The notes below the pieces were generated by a model, which was not told where the DNA came from, made no database searches, and worked only from the letters and a program-made list of their open reading frames with translations. The translations under genes and the position numbers were made by a program. A stretch of DNA of 48,437 nt from Amphimedon queenslandica (lineage: Eukaryota; Porifera; Demospongiae; Haplosclerida; Niphatidae), in assembly GCF_000090795.2 (NCBI RefSeq), contig NW_003546255.1:421303-469739 (forward strand), given 5' to 3'. Within the stretch, counting starts at the first letter, position 1, and the number at the start of each line of letters is the position of its first letter. This document shows positions 21,001-30,251 of the stretch, piece after piece.

Positions 21001-23345
21001 ATCCCTGTACTATAGCCCATGGTTTTTTCTAAAAAATGGCTCCAAAATCACCCCCAATTTTTATTACATTTTCTGATACATATTGAAGTACTTATGCTGT
21101 GTAGAAAGTTTGAGTCGATTCCGACTTCAATTTTTCAAGTTACGGCCATTTTAAAAAATTGGCCAATTTTTGAAAAAATCCTTGTACTATAGCCCATGGT
21201 TTTTTCCAAAAAATGGCTCCAAAATCACCCCCAATTTTTATTACATTTTCTGATACATATTGATGTACTTATGCTGTGTAGAAAGTTTGAGGTGATTCCG
21301 ACTTAAATTTTTCAAGTTATGACCATTTTAAAAAATTGGCCAATTTTTGAAAAAATCCCTGTACTATAGCCCATGGTTTTTTCTAAAAAATGGCTCCGAA
21401 ATGACCCCCAATTTTTATTGCATTTTCTGATACATATTGATGTACTTATGCCGTGTAGAAAGTTTGAGCCAATTCTGATTAAAACTTGCCGAGCTAAAAA
21501 TAATTACATATTGATAACACATTAACTGTATTACATGTATATACATTGTGCCTTTCTTACTTCAGCCCAGAAGCAGATGAGGACAGAGAAAGCCGTGATA
21601 AGTGTTGGATAATAAATATTATGCAACATATTGGCCCATCTCTCTGGTATACCATACAACTAAAAACAAAAATATATTTAAAAATTATAAAATTATATAT
21701 ATATTATTTCTCTTACCTGTACTGTAAAGTAAATAGCTCTAGTACCTGTGGCGGCTATGACAGTGCCCAGTATACACTTTTGTATGGTGATTCGAAACGC
21801 CTTCTTCCACTTCTCTTCTTGAGAAGCAGCTGGATCAACCAATGAATCGCTGATCATACATAATATCTGGAAGATAAAAAAGAGAGGGAGAGAGTGTGCG
21901 TGAAAATAGAAAATAAGTAAGATTAGGATAAAGTTTGGCAGACTGTCTCTTACCAGTTGTACTGATGCGATAAAGAATATTATATAAGAAAAAACAGCAA
22001 ATACAGTGAGGTATCCTTCGTTAAGACTTTCACAAGAGTCACCACCAAAAATAACCTACAAAATTAATATATATACATGTACATGTACTTTAATCTCTCA
22101 TTTAAAATGAAAATTAGCAAAACTTTACTCCATAACAAAAGGCTATAATGAAAGTCAACACAAAGCGAAGAGAGTCAAACATGTCAAAGAGAGAGGTGGG
22201 TGGAAGTCTGGCATAATTAAATAAGTCCCTCTCTAACCACAACAAGGAAATAAGATTAAAAATATCCTAATGTGTTTAGCTAGTAAGATAATACTTCCTT
22301 TAAAATACAAGAAATGCTAATGATGAGCCAGAATGTAACAGCTTGTGCCAAATATTATTAACAAAAATTAATTTTCAAAAGATGCATTGCTATGACAACT
22401 AAAATGACTGAATGAGTGATTGAGAAGGAGGCTAAGGCTCATTATAAATAGAATTAACAGATAAAAATGAAATAATAAGAGCACGTGGGATTGTTATTTA
22501 AGAGCGTAATGTGATTCATATCACCAGTTGGGATTATATAATGAAATCACTAGCCTCTCAATTTACAGTGTACACACTAGGTCAGAGGACAATAGATTAG
22601 GCATGTGACTATCACACCATTCACTGTAATAGTATAACCTCTCTTAACAAACACTCCTCATAGGGGATGCCTCCATCTAATAGTGTACTATAATAGCTTC
22701 CACATAAAGGACAATAAACATCCCATTATCCTATCCATTATTGCAATTGTATGTACAAGTAGCTGATCAAGAGCAGGCAGGAATAAATCAATTGATGCAA
22801 GCAACAAAATTCTTCAAATAACTATACATACATGTACATGTACTGTAACGGCTAGCAAGTCTTGGCAAGCAGCACTTTCGTCCTACTGTCATAAACTGTA
22901 CAGGAGCCAAGGATCATAATAGTAGTACTAATAAAACGTACGTGTACATAAATGTACGGTCCATTCCATGCGCATTAACATAAACAAGGATGCGTTTGCT
23001 TGCTTTAATGAAGAACAACAAAGTTGTACATTTGTAAACAGAACATCGAAAGGCATGACACATACACACATAATCAATTCTCGCTTTCCTTTTCATTTTG
23101 CCCCCCCCCCTACATCTTTCTCTGCCATAATTACTTTCTAATAAGCAACTTAGAATAAGAGATACTGTATCTATATGTCTACCTAAGGCTAGCTTCCTTT
23201 ACCTTCTTTACAGTCTTACCTCACACTCACAGACGCCAGCTTTACAAGTTCCCTGAGGAAAGGAACAGTTAGCGGGGCCACAATCAAGGAGAGAGCCCGC
23301 TACTCCCGTAACGTTAACGAAATGAATAGACTCATTCAGTCCCAT
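18093..23345 (-). CDS. THH1/TOM1/TOM3-like multi-span protein fused to RING-CH (MARCH-type) E3 ligase
   Basis: Fourteen minus exons: 23345-23220, 22230-22129, 22055-21954, 21866-21717, 21659-21561, 20422-20276, 20217-20122, 20067-19966, 19810-19662, 19392-19256, 19089-18962, 18884-18775, 18655-18515, 18456-18093. All junctions keep frame, giving 650 residues. Residues 1-45 form a short cysteine-rich, EGF-like ectodomain (CSFPQGTCKAGVCEC). Residues 50-360 hold about eight spans with the TOM1-family signature: GTRAIYF, LITAFSVLICFWAELFY (plant TOM1 STYTLLVLFWAEIYH), FMHYAVRLFF and a final IIELGLPIWFCCCLW. Residues about 413-465 are a RING-CH domain, C4HC3: CWIC, CSC, HRAC, CQVC. Two further spans follow, as in MARCH ligases, then an S/T/P-rich tail. 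Known RING-CH proteins ubiquitinate membrane cargo. The fusion is the notable point; two separate transcripts cannot be fully excluded. Confidence 0.75.
19554..19650. repeat. ACATGTACATGT alternating repeat in intron 9
   Basis: Repeated TGTACATGTACATTG / TGTATAGATG words form self-complementary purine-pyrimidine alternations inside the intron between exons 9 and 10 of the TOM1-like/RING-CH gene. TACATGTA words are common across the whole window. Confidence 0.7.
20475..21490. repeat. 177-bp tandem array (family B), six units, in intron 5 of the TOM1-like/RING-CH gene
   Basis: The landmark CTATAGCCCATGG recurs near 20657, 20834, 21010, 21187 and 21364, a spacing of 176-177 bp, with a diverged first unit at about 20475. 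Each unit carries CCCCCAATTTTTATTACATT, TTTCTGATACATATTGATG, TGTGTAGAAAGTTTGAG and CCGACTTCAATTTTTCAAG. The same family lies in opposite orientation in a TTC12-like intron (42545-43330). The core resembles the reverse complement of the family A core. Confidence 0.9.
22231..23219. other. Long first intron of the TOM1-like/RING-CH gene
   Basis: This intron of about 1 kb separates the ectodomain exon from the first span exon and is much longer than the window's usual 50-100 bp introns. It holds a C10 run at 23101-23110 and no recognised element or exon. It is a candidate place for an enhancer or an unannotated exon. Confidence 0.4.
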
Positions 23346-24166
23346 TTAGGAGCTGTATATGATATTATAAAGAAGAGTTCTATTAGAAGTCAAAGACTCA
23401 AAGGTAAAAGCACCCTTGCTGTCTTATCGGGATGTCGGGAATTTTTATTGTCATCTGACCACGCCCATTAATTATCACGACTAGACAAAAATGCTCTTTT
23501 CTGTAGACAGTCTACCATCATGAATTGATAGAATGGGATTGATGCTAATTTACACACAGCTTCTGAACAATGAGGCTGGATGACACTTCCATCCCTCAGT
23601 CTGCACCAATGAATGGAAACAGTAGATGCATTATTCTGTTCTATGTTTGCATGGTAATATCTATCACTGAAAAGCCTGGCAAAAGTCATTAAAGATTTCC
23701 TCCTCATTACCAAAACTTGTATGACTGAGGAAATAACAGCACCTGTAACTACAGAGAGAACATGAAAATACATGTAACCTAACATTCTTGGCACATGCTT
23801 CACATACAGTAAACAACGATTGTTGAATGTAGGCTAGCTGCAGGTGAATCTAAAAAAACCTATGTAACATGCATCTTTACCATAAACTACAACAAGAGAT
23901 TGGAAAAACAATTCAGCTCAACAAAAAGCATGCACCTGTGATTCTTTTCTTCTCTTTCAACTTTTTTTAATTTCAAAACAACGTTTACTGTCAGAGTAAG
24001 CAAAACACTGCAGGTGCTGGCCAGCACATCCTTGCAGACACCCCACAACAGTAAACAATAAATCAAAATGACTATAAAAGAGGAGCAGGCTAGACTCCAA
24101 ATCCATCATTCGCTCATCGAAGAAACCTAAAGTATTATTCATACTCACTCTACCTCTCATTCAAAA
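23346..24166. other. Intergenic region between TOM1-like/RING-CH gene and LMW-phosphatase-like gene
   Basis: This region is upstream of both divergent genes. It contains a 111-codon minus-strand open frame (23468-23803) of unknown meaning, with one hydrophobic stretch near its N-terminus and no family match that I can see. I do not annotate it as a gene. A TATAAAA motif on the plus strand (around 24073) lies about 95 bases before the phosphatase start. Confidence 0.35.
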
Positions 24167-24718
24167 ATGGCCCAAACCCAAAAGAGGATTCTCTTCGTCT
24201 GCACTGGAGACAACTGCAGGACAATACTAGCACGTGCAGCAGCTCTCAAAAATGAGGGCCCGGAAAGTCGGTTTATCTTTGAAACTGCTTCATGCTCAAC
24301 CGAAAGCAAAAAATTTGTAGCTGAGCCAAAGGTGCACCAATCCGTCTTGAATGCGATTAAAAAGAAATGCCCCGAAGAGTATCGCCTCATCAAGGACTAC
24401 GTTCCACGTCCTCTCTCGAAAGAGATGGTCTCAAAGATGGACAGGGTCTACTTCTTGTGCAGTGCTTGCATGGATACTGCAAAGGAGCTGATACCAAGAG
24501 AGTATCATGACAGGATGCAGTTCTACTGCACGTACAAGAGCAGGATCAATAGCAGGGAGCTGCATGAAGTGCCGAATCCTATCAACGGGAACAACTGGAG
24601 AGACTACTACGATAGGGACCGCACCACGGAGGTTGAGACTGACTCTGTGACACTCTTGGAGTCCATGATCAGTCAGTTACACCCAGCCCTGAAAACTAAT
24701 GACTTGAGTAAATTGTGA
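24167..24718 (+). CDS. Low-molecular-weight protein tyrosine phosphatase / ArsC-like protein
   Basis: An intronless gene of 183 residues. The N-terminus RILFVCTGDNCRTILARAA carries the P-loop signature C-x5-R-[ST] (C12, R18, T19) directly after a hydrophobic strand, the hallmark of LMW phosphatases and the related arsenate reductases. They hydrolyse phosphotyrosine (or reduce arsenate) through a cysteine intermediate. The general acid normally sits in a DP loop near the C-terminus; here the aligned place reads VPNPINGNNW (N137-P138), so the aspartate appears replaced by asparagine. The protein is longer than the usual 150-160 residues. Absence of introns in an intron-rich region, and balanced codon composition, fit either a retrocopy or an acquired bacterial gene. 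A poly(A) signal AATAAA lies at 24862. It may be a weak enzyme or a phosphate-binding pseudoenzyme. Confidence 0.75.
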   Translation: MAQTQKRILFVCTGDNCRTILARAAALKNEGPESRFIFETASCSTESKKFVAEPKVHQSVLNAIKKKCPEEYRLIKDYVPRPLSKEMVSKMDRVYFLCSACMDTAKELIPREYHDRMQFYCTYKSRINSRELHEVPNPINGNNWRDYYDRDRTTEVETDSVTLLESMISQLHPALKTNDLSKL

Positions 24719-25172
24719 ACATGGACGCCGGAAGAAATACAAGGACTTGATGGTTAAAACTTTAAAATATATATAATTATGTATAGGAAAAATGTGTGTT
24801 TTCATTCACTATTACTGCTATAGCTTTTTTTGTTAAATCTTTGATTTGTGCTTTTTTGGTTAATAAATTTATTTGAACTGAATTCAATGATACTAATATC
24901 ACATACAGTTATACGCACAGAGATACTAACATGACTATACGAAATTATGACTCCAATCACATGCAAATAAACTCAATATTTTTGAAAAAAAACAACAACA
25001 ATCATATCAAATCAATCCAACGCACACAAAATATTAATTAATAATATTATTAATAACTGGAATTAATATAATAAGCATGTGAATGAGATAATAGTTGTGC
25101 AATAATAATAATAATAATAATCATAATAATTGCAACTAAATGTACATGCTATTATGTTATAAAATTAATTTA

Positions 25173-25247
<75 letters not shown>

Positions 25248-25277
25248 TTCAACCTAGATAAAGTTCCCAGTGTATTT
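24719..25277. other. Intergenic region with AAT microsatellite
   Basis: AT-rich 3' flank of two convergent genes. It holds an (AAT)n microsatellite at about 25170-25247, whose in-frame reading as poly-Asn is meaningless, and a shorter one at 25102-25120. No gene is seen. Confidence 0.7.
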
Positions 25278-28200
25278 TCATGCTATAAAACTTTGCGTGG
25301 GTTTTTTCTTAAGATGTGCAGGTTCGACGATATTAAAGTACTCTAGTATATTCATGAAAACGCCACGAGAGAAAGGATTGTGGAAGTGACCGTGGACGTC
25401 GCGGAAATGTCTGTATCTTTTATGGTTTGCTCTTTCATTAGTAGTCATATTGACAAGCATTAGCATCCACTAAAAATAATAAGACACGTAATGATAATAA
25501 TGAACAAAATTTTAACTTGAACATTCACATTAGTTTAAGATAAAAAACATTTAATGAACACAATTTAAAAGTGGATTTTTTGCATTACATTATTAAGTTA
25601 AATATTATATCAGCTACTATTAGCAATTCTAAACAAGGACTCTATACTTAAATTTTATCAGGTTAATAAGAAATTTTGAACTATTATTTATTATTCTTAA
25701 TAACTTACCACGTATCCCAACATAATGATGACAGGGAAGCTGAAAAAGATGAGACTTATTATTCCGATATAAACGAAGAACCCACCCTGACCGGCTTTAA
25801 GAACCTGGTACACCATTAGGTACGTCAAGCAGCCATCAAACAGCATGATGTGGACAAAGAAAAAGAACGGGACTCTAAAATGAAAGCAATATCAAAAATT
25901 TTCTAATTAATGCCCAAATTTCTAATTAGTGCTCAATGTTTCTAATTAATGCCCTCACCACACACCTGTTTTTAATCCCGACACAGTTATCAATCCATGG
26001 ACAATGGTGGTCGAAATGGTCCACACACATGTTGCACTGGCGGCAGTGTTTGGAGCGAATCGGTCGAACGGTTTTACATGTGTGACACATGTTGTATACC
26101 GGATTGTGTAAGTCATTATATTCACCCCAAGAGGTAGGATCACCAACCTACACGTACACGTATAGGAAAAGGAAGGAAGTAAAGAAAGAGAGAATCTAAT
26201 CAAAATTGAATTTTTTAATGAATTTTTGAAGCTGCTTCAAAATTGGGCCAAAGTCCCTGTACTATAGTACACGGTCTCAGGCCCAATTTTGCCAAAATTG
26301 AAAAGGAGAGGGTTCTCCATTTTTATAATATTTTCTGATACCTATACATGTTCTTATGTTGTGTAGAAAGTTTGAGCTGATACCGATCAAAATTGAATTT
26401 TTTAATGAATTTTTGAAGTTGCTTCAAAATTGGGCCAAAGTCCCTGTACTATATATAGTACACAGTCTCGGGTCAAATTTTGCCAAAATTGAAAAGGAGA
26501 AAGTTCTCCATTTTTATAATATTTTCTGATGCGTATACATGTTCTTAAGTTGTGTAGAAAGTTTCAGCTGATTCCAATCAAAATTGAATTTTTTATGAAG
26601 CTTTAAAGTTGCTCCAAATTCAACCTGTCATATATGCTATAAGCCTTTTAAGCTCATTTAGCATGCTTTGTGATTAACCCAATAAAAGTATGCAGTCACT
26701 TACTAGTTTCTGCGCTCGTTCAAATGCTTCTATATTAGGTTTGATAAAGCCAGGGTTACTCAGTTTGAGCCAAACAAAGAATATCCATAGTAGTATGTTA
26801 CCGATAATAAAGGAGTGGTGTAGGGTCGGTGAGGTCTCAAATGTAAGGGGAACAACCTGATAAAAATATAAATAATAATATAACAATATAACAACAATAA
26901 TAATAATAATAATAATCGTACTTTCCAATAATACATAGGGTAGCCCCAAAACAGAATGGCACAGACAAAAAAAGTGACGGAAACCCTTTGACGAGATGGC
27001 GGACCAAATACCCAAGTCCTGTGACAAATAAATACATAATAGATTTTCGAAGACTCATCACTCTTGACTCACTTCCAATCCCATAATTGCGTAGGAATGT
27101 CCCTTCCATCTAGCAGCTGGACTAATCGATGATGTCTCCTCTTGATTGCAAGCATCCTTGGGGTCTTCTCATTATTATCAACGTCATCTATTGAAGCACC
27201 CTGCATTTAGAGAGATAGAGAACAAAATAAATAAAAAGAGAAAATATTAAATAAAAGAAAACATATTTGTAAAGGAAGTAGTTTGTAATAAAGAAGTAGA
27301 TGAGGACATCAGACATCCAAGGAAGGACAAAAGTCCCATCACCAACACAATGAAGTGTCTATGGTGGAAACTGCGAATGTAATGGAAAAATTCATCACAC
27401 GTCCTCACACCCATGCAAGCTACTCCATACATAACAGGTTTATATACCAGTGTGTAAAAACATACTGAGGCACTTGTGGGTTGTCATGTGTGGTTAGCAG
27501 CAATGAATATCGTTAGTGCATGGTACTTGGTAAGGTTTTCGTGCTTACATGTTCCAGTAACATTTCGGCAACTTGGATGTCGCCTTTGATACAAGCAGAA
27601 TGCATTGGAGTCTATAAAAGACAGGGCAAGGAAGTATTATTAAAAGATGAGGCATAAAACATCCTTTAAATACTTGAGCATAAGAATCTTTCTGTTTAGG
27701 ATCCAAACCAGCATTTAGTAATAAGAATACGATTTCAGGAAAACCTAAAAAAATACATCAAAAATCGAAATATTGTCTCTCTCTTCTTCTCTCAATACCT
27801 TTAAAAGCGGCCCAATGTAACGCAGTATCTCCGTTAATATCAACATGAAACTTATTAGCTCCTTTTTGTAAGAGGTAACTCAGTACCAAAGACTGACCGT
27901 ACTGGGCAGCGATGAGCAACGGAGAGCAACCATTAAGATCTGACGTGTCAATATGGACACCTTTTTCAAGGAAGAGGTCGACGGTGACCACGTTACCATG
28001 GACACAGGCCCAGTGAATAGGTCGTGGTCCGTAGTCGTTGTCGCTGTGTTCATTAATGGGTGCCCCCCTCTCCATTAGAAGCTCGCATATCTCGTTGTAA
28101 CCTCCGAGGGCAGCCCAGTGAAGAGGGGAGTGGCCTTCTTGGTCACGCCCCTGAATGAGGTCGTCTGATATTGGCTCGTTTAGGATCTCACGAACTTTTT

Positions 28201-28577
28201 TAATAAAACTAAGGAAGGATTAATAAATAATTTAAGATGAGCTATTATTAGCTAATTAAAAATTAATTAAACTATTATTAATTAATTATGTCTATTTAAA
28301 AAGCATAAATGTCTTCATGTGCAAGGATTAGACGATACAAATGAATGATACAAATAAAATAGAACAAGTCTGACATGCGTGGGACGACATCTAATCAAAT
28401 ATTCCCGCCCTTCAGAGGCTGGGACCCTTACCCGTTCTTGATTGCAGTGACGAGCTCCTTCATCTTCTTTTGCTCCTCTGTATCCTCTTCCTCTTGGGGG
28501 GCCACGGCGTATTCCTCCTCGCTCTCAACATCACTGTCTCCAAGAGGCAATGACTGTCCCTGATAACTGACGGCCAT
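25278..28577 (-). CDS. ZDHHC17: Ankyrin-repeat palmitoyltransferase, ZDHHC17/ZDHHC13 (HIP14) type
   Basis: Ten minus exons: 28577-28432, 28208-27799, 27744-27674, 27611-27549, 27200-27073, 27018-26922, 26856-26704, 26147-25966, 25874-25709, 25469-25278; 535 residues. An acidic N-terminus is followed by five or six ankyrin repeats (about 60-270), such as [20 protein letters not shown] and [19 protein letters not shown]. Then come two spans (about 285-330), the cysteine-rich domain ending [19 protein letters not shown] (DHHC at about 402-405, catalytic Cys405), and two more spans. The tail [15 protein letters not shown] matches human GITTNERMNARRYKHF. The enzyme S-palmitoylates proteins in Golgi or vesicle membranes, with the ankyrin part recruiting substrates. 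Human ZDHHC17 is 632 residues, so this copy has a shorter ankyrin/linker region. Assignment between ZDHHC17 and ZDHHC13 is by overall likeness only, but the intact DHHC favours 17. Confidence 0.9.
26219..26597. repeat. Two family A repeat units in ZDHHC17-like intron 7
   Basis: Two units of about 185 bp, in opposite orientation to the RPL9 copies. Each has TGGGCCAAAGTCCCTGTAC, a CTATAG palindrome and TTATGTTGTGTAGAAAGTTT or a close variant. Both lie wholly within the intron between exons 7 and 8. Confidence 0.85.
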
Positions 28578-28661
28578 CTTTAAGTAGGCGTAGGTTTACA
28601 CGTGGTAAAAGTAGGAGGGGCCAAGTAAGAAAAGAGGAGTGGTTTGTAGGTGTTTTAAAAG
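28578..28661. promoter_or_regulatory. 84-bp divergent promoter (ZDHHC17-like / NDUFA2)
   Basis: Start codons on opposite strands are separated by 84 bases. Both starts have AAAGATGGC contexts (AAAGATGGCCGT on minus, AAAGATGGCTGC on plus). There is no TATA box. CACGTG-like CACGTGG is present at about 28600. Confidence 0.5.
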
Positions 28662-29115
28662 ATGGCTGCCTGGAGACAAGCTCTTTCAAAAAACCTGAGA
28701 GAAGTCAGGATCCATCTTTGTCAAACGTCTGAAAGCAGCAGAGGCGTCAGGCAAGTTTTAATATCATTTCCACGTTTGCATCTAAGCATTAATAAAAGTT
28801 TTATCACTGTCTTTCTGCTAGTCTTTCATATTCCTTAATATTTTTCTCAGGGATTTTATTGAAACTCATTACGTCAGTTTAAAAAAAGACAATCCGAACT
28901 TTCCATTTCTTATTCGAGAATGCAGTGGAGTCGAACCAAAAATCTATGGGAGATACAGTCAGCTTTAAATAAATATAAACAATTTTTATATAATTTTATA
29001 CATTTTCTTATTTTTTGTAGATTATGGACAGGAAAATTGCATATCACTAACAAATAAGTCAAGTGAAGAAGTATTAAAGTCATTAGAAGGCTTAGCAAAT
29101 AGCTCTGGACAGTAG
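28662..29115 (+). CDS. NDUFA2: NADH:ubiquinone oxidoreductase subunit A2 (complex I B8 subunit)
   Basis: Exons 28662-28750, 28851-28957 and 29021-29115 encode 96 residues (human 99). Diagnostic segments are [20 protein letters not shown] (human [20 protein letters not shown]), [20 protein letters not shown] and [19 protein letters not shown]2 has a thioredoxin-like fold with a cysteine pair equivalent to LCQ and ECS here, and sits in the matrix arm of mitochondrial complex I as an accessory subunit. The first intron begins GCAAGT instead of GT (AG/GCAAGT), a non-canonical GC-AG intron fixed by protein identity across the junction. It is divergently paired with the ZDHHC17-like gene. Confidence 0.94.
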
Positions 29116-29504
29116 TACACGATAACTTATAAATATTAGCAATGTATTGTGTAGCTTTCATCAGGAATCCATAATGTAGGGCTCCTGCTTTCATGTATGA
29201 CCATTAAGAATTTATGACCACTGAGAGATGTGTCAAAAATGTCAAATTTACATACCACGTGGTTTTTGTATACTTCCGGATATGAGCTCGTCTATTTTTA
29301 GTAACAAGAGGAGGTGATGTCATGGCTGCATATGATTTTTGCATGCCCGGATGCTGATATGAGCACGTAAGCTAGTGAAATCACAAATGCAGGAAGAAGG
29401 AATAGCTATATAAAGAAATCAAGCTCTCAAAAAGTAAAGACAACCAGAAATAAAGCTACATAGCTCTAAAAGCTTCAATAGAACCTATAAAATACTACTA
29501 AAAG
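29116..29504. other. Intergenic region between NDUFA2 and AlkB-like gene
   Basis: No gene, RNA or repeat was recognised. A TATATAAA box at about 29409-29416 lies roughly 95 bases before the AlkB-like start and is a plausible core promoter, unusual among the TATA-less housekeeping genes here. Confidence 0.45.
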
Positions 29505-30059
29505 ATGGCAGCTCCACCCCAACAAGGTCTAAATGAGTTCACATTCATGTCAGAGTGGCTCTCCAAAGAAGACGCAGACAAGTACATGTCTAGATGCATG
29601 ACCGAAATACCATGGGCACCAAAGAAGTGGAACATTATCTACACTCTGCCCCAGCTGGCTCATTACTATGATACTTCAAAGCGTAAGAAAGCCCCTATCG
29701 CCGTCCTGGAAGAAATAATCTCAATGATAGAGAAGGAGTACCAGACAACAGTTAGTGTCGTTTGGTGTAACCTCTTCCAAGATGGCAACCATTACATTGA
29801 TTGGCATCAGGATCAATATGGGGAGCATCTTTTTGTCCTCTCATTTGGATCAACTCGCCCTGTCGTCTTTCGACACAAGAAGACGAAGGAATGTAAGGAA
29901 TATTCCTGCCGTCATGGTGACCTTTATTATTTTGCTCCTTCATGGGACAAGGCTCATGAGCACTGTATTCCAAAGGATGAAAGTATCACTGAAAAGAGAC
30001 TCTCTTTTGCTATATTCTGCCAACCACCTTTTTCTGGAGGGACATCTCATAAAAAATAA
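29505..30059 (+). CDS. AlkB-like Fe(II)/2-oxoglutarate dioxygenase
   Basis: An intronless gene of 184 residues. It matches the AlkB superfamily: WCNLFQDGNHYIDWHQDQYG supplies the iron-binding H-x-D (H101, D103), SFGSTRPVVFRHKKTKE matches SFGATRDFLFRHKK-like segments, HEHCIPK supplies the distal histidine (H153), and KRLSFAIF the 2-oxoglutarate-binding arginine (R165). The second arginine of the RxNxTxR motif is a phenylalanine (F171), which often marks members with altered substrates. AlkB proteins oxidatively demethylate DNA or RNA bases, or proteins. At 184 residues it is only the catalytic core and lacks the ALKBH8-type RNA-binding and methyltransferase domains. The AATAAA poly(A) signal (30055-30060) overlaps the stop codon, so the 3' UTR is minimal. 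Start context is AAAGATGGCAGC. Confidence 0.85.
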   Translation: MAAPPQQGLNEFTFMSEWLSKEDADKYMSRCMTEIPWAPKKWNIIYTLPQLAHYYDTSKRKKAPIAVLEEIISMIEKEYQTTVSVVWCNLFQDGNHYIDWHQDQYGEHLFVLSFGSTRPVVFRHKKTKECKEYSCRHGDLYYFAPSWDKAHEHCIPKDESITEKRLSFAIFCQPPFSGGTSHKK

Positions 30060-30251
30060 AGATATACTCAATGCATTCATATAACAGTCATTTTATTTTT
30101 TTATTTTTAGCAAAACTTGATTCAGTGTGTTATTTTCATTATCAATAACTAATTTTATAACTTTTAATAAGTTAAACCACGCCTACATTGCTTGGGTTTT
30201 TAATGGGTGTGGCTATTGTTAATTAAATTAATAACTAGCATGTTTTTAAAG

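Noticed and set aside
20475-21490. Regular repeat array considered as CRISPR or as a coding repeat
   Set aside because: The 177-bp units are directly adjoining with no unique spacers, and all frames contain stops; it sits in an intron of a eukaryotic gene.
23468-23803. 111-codon minus-strand open frame
   Set aside because: No recognisable family, weak composition signal and no convincing splice partners; kept only as a note in the intergenic entry.
25140-25346. Open frame with poly-asparagine
   Set aside because: Product of an (AAT)n microsatellite overlapping the end of the palmitoyltransferase gene.
27247-27432. Possible extra exon with a hydrophobic segment in ZDHHC17-like intron 4
   Set aside because: Exon 4 to exon 5 joins in phase and continues the ankyrin reading without it; ZDHHC17 has no span at this place.
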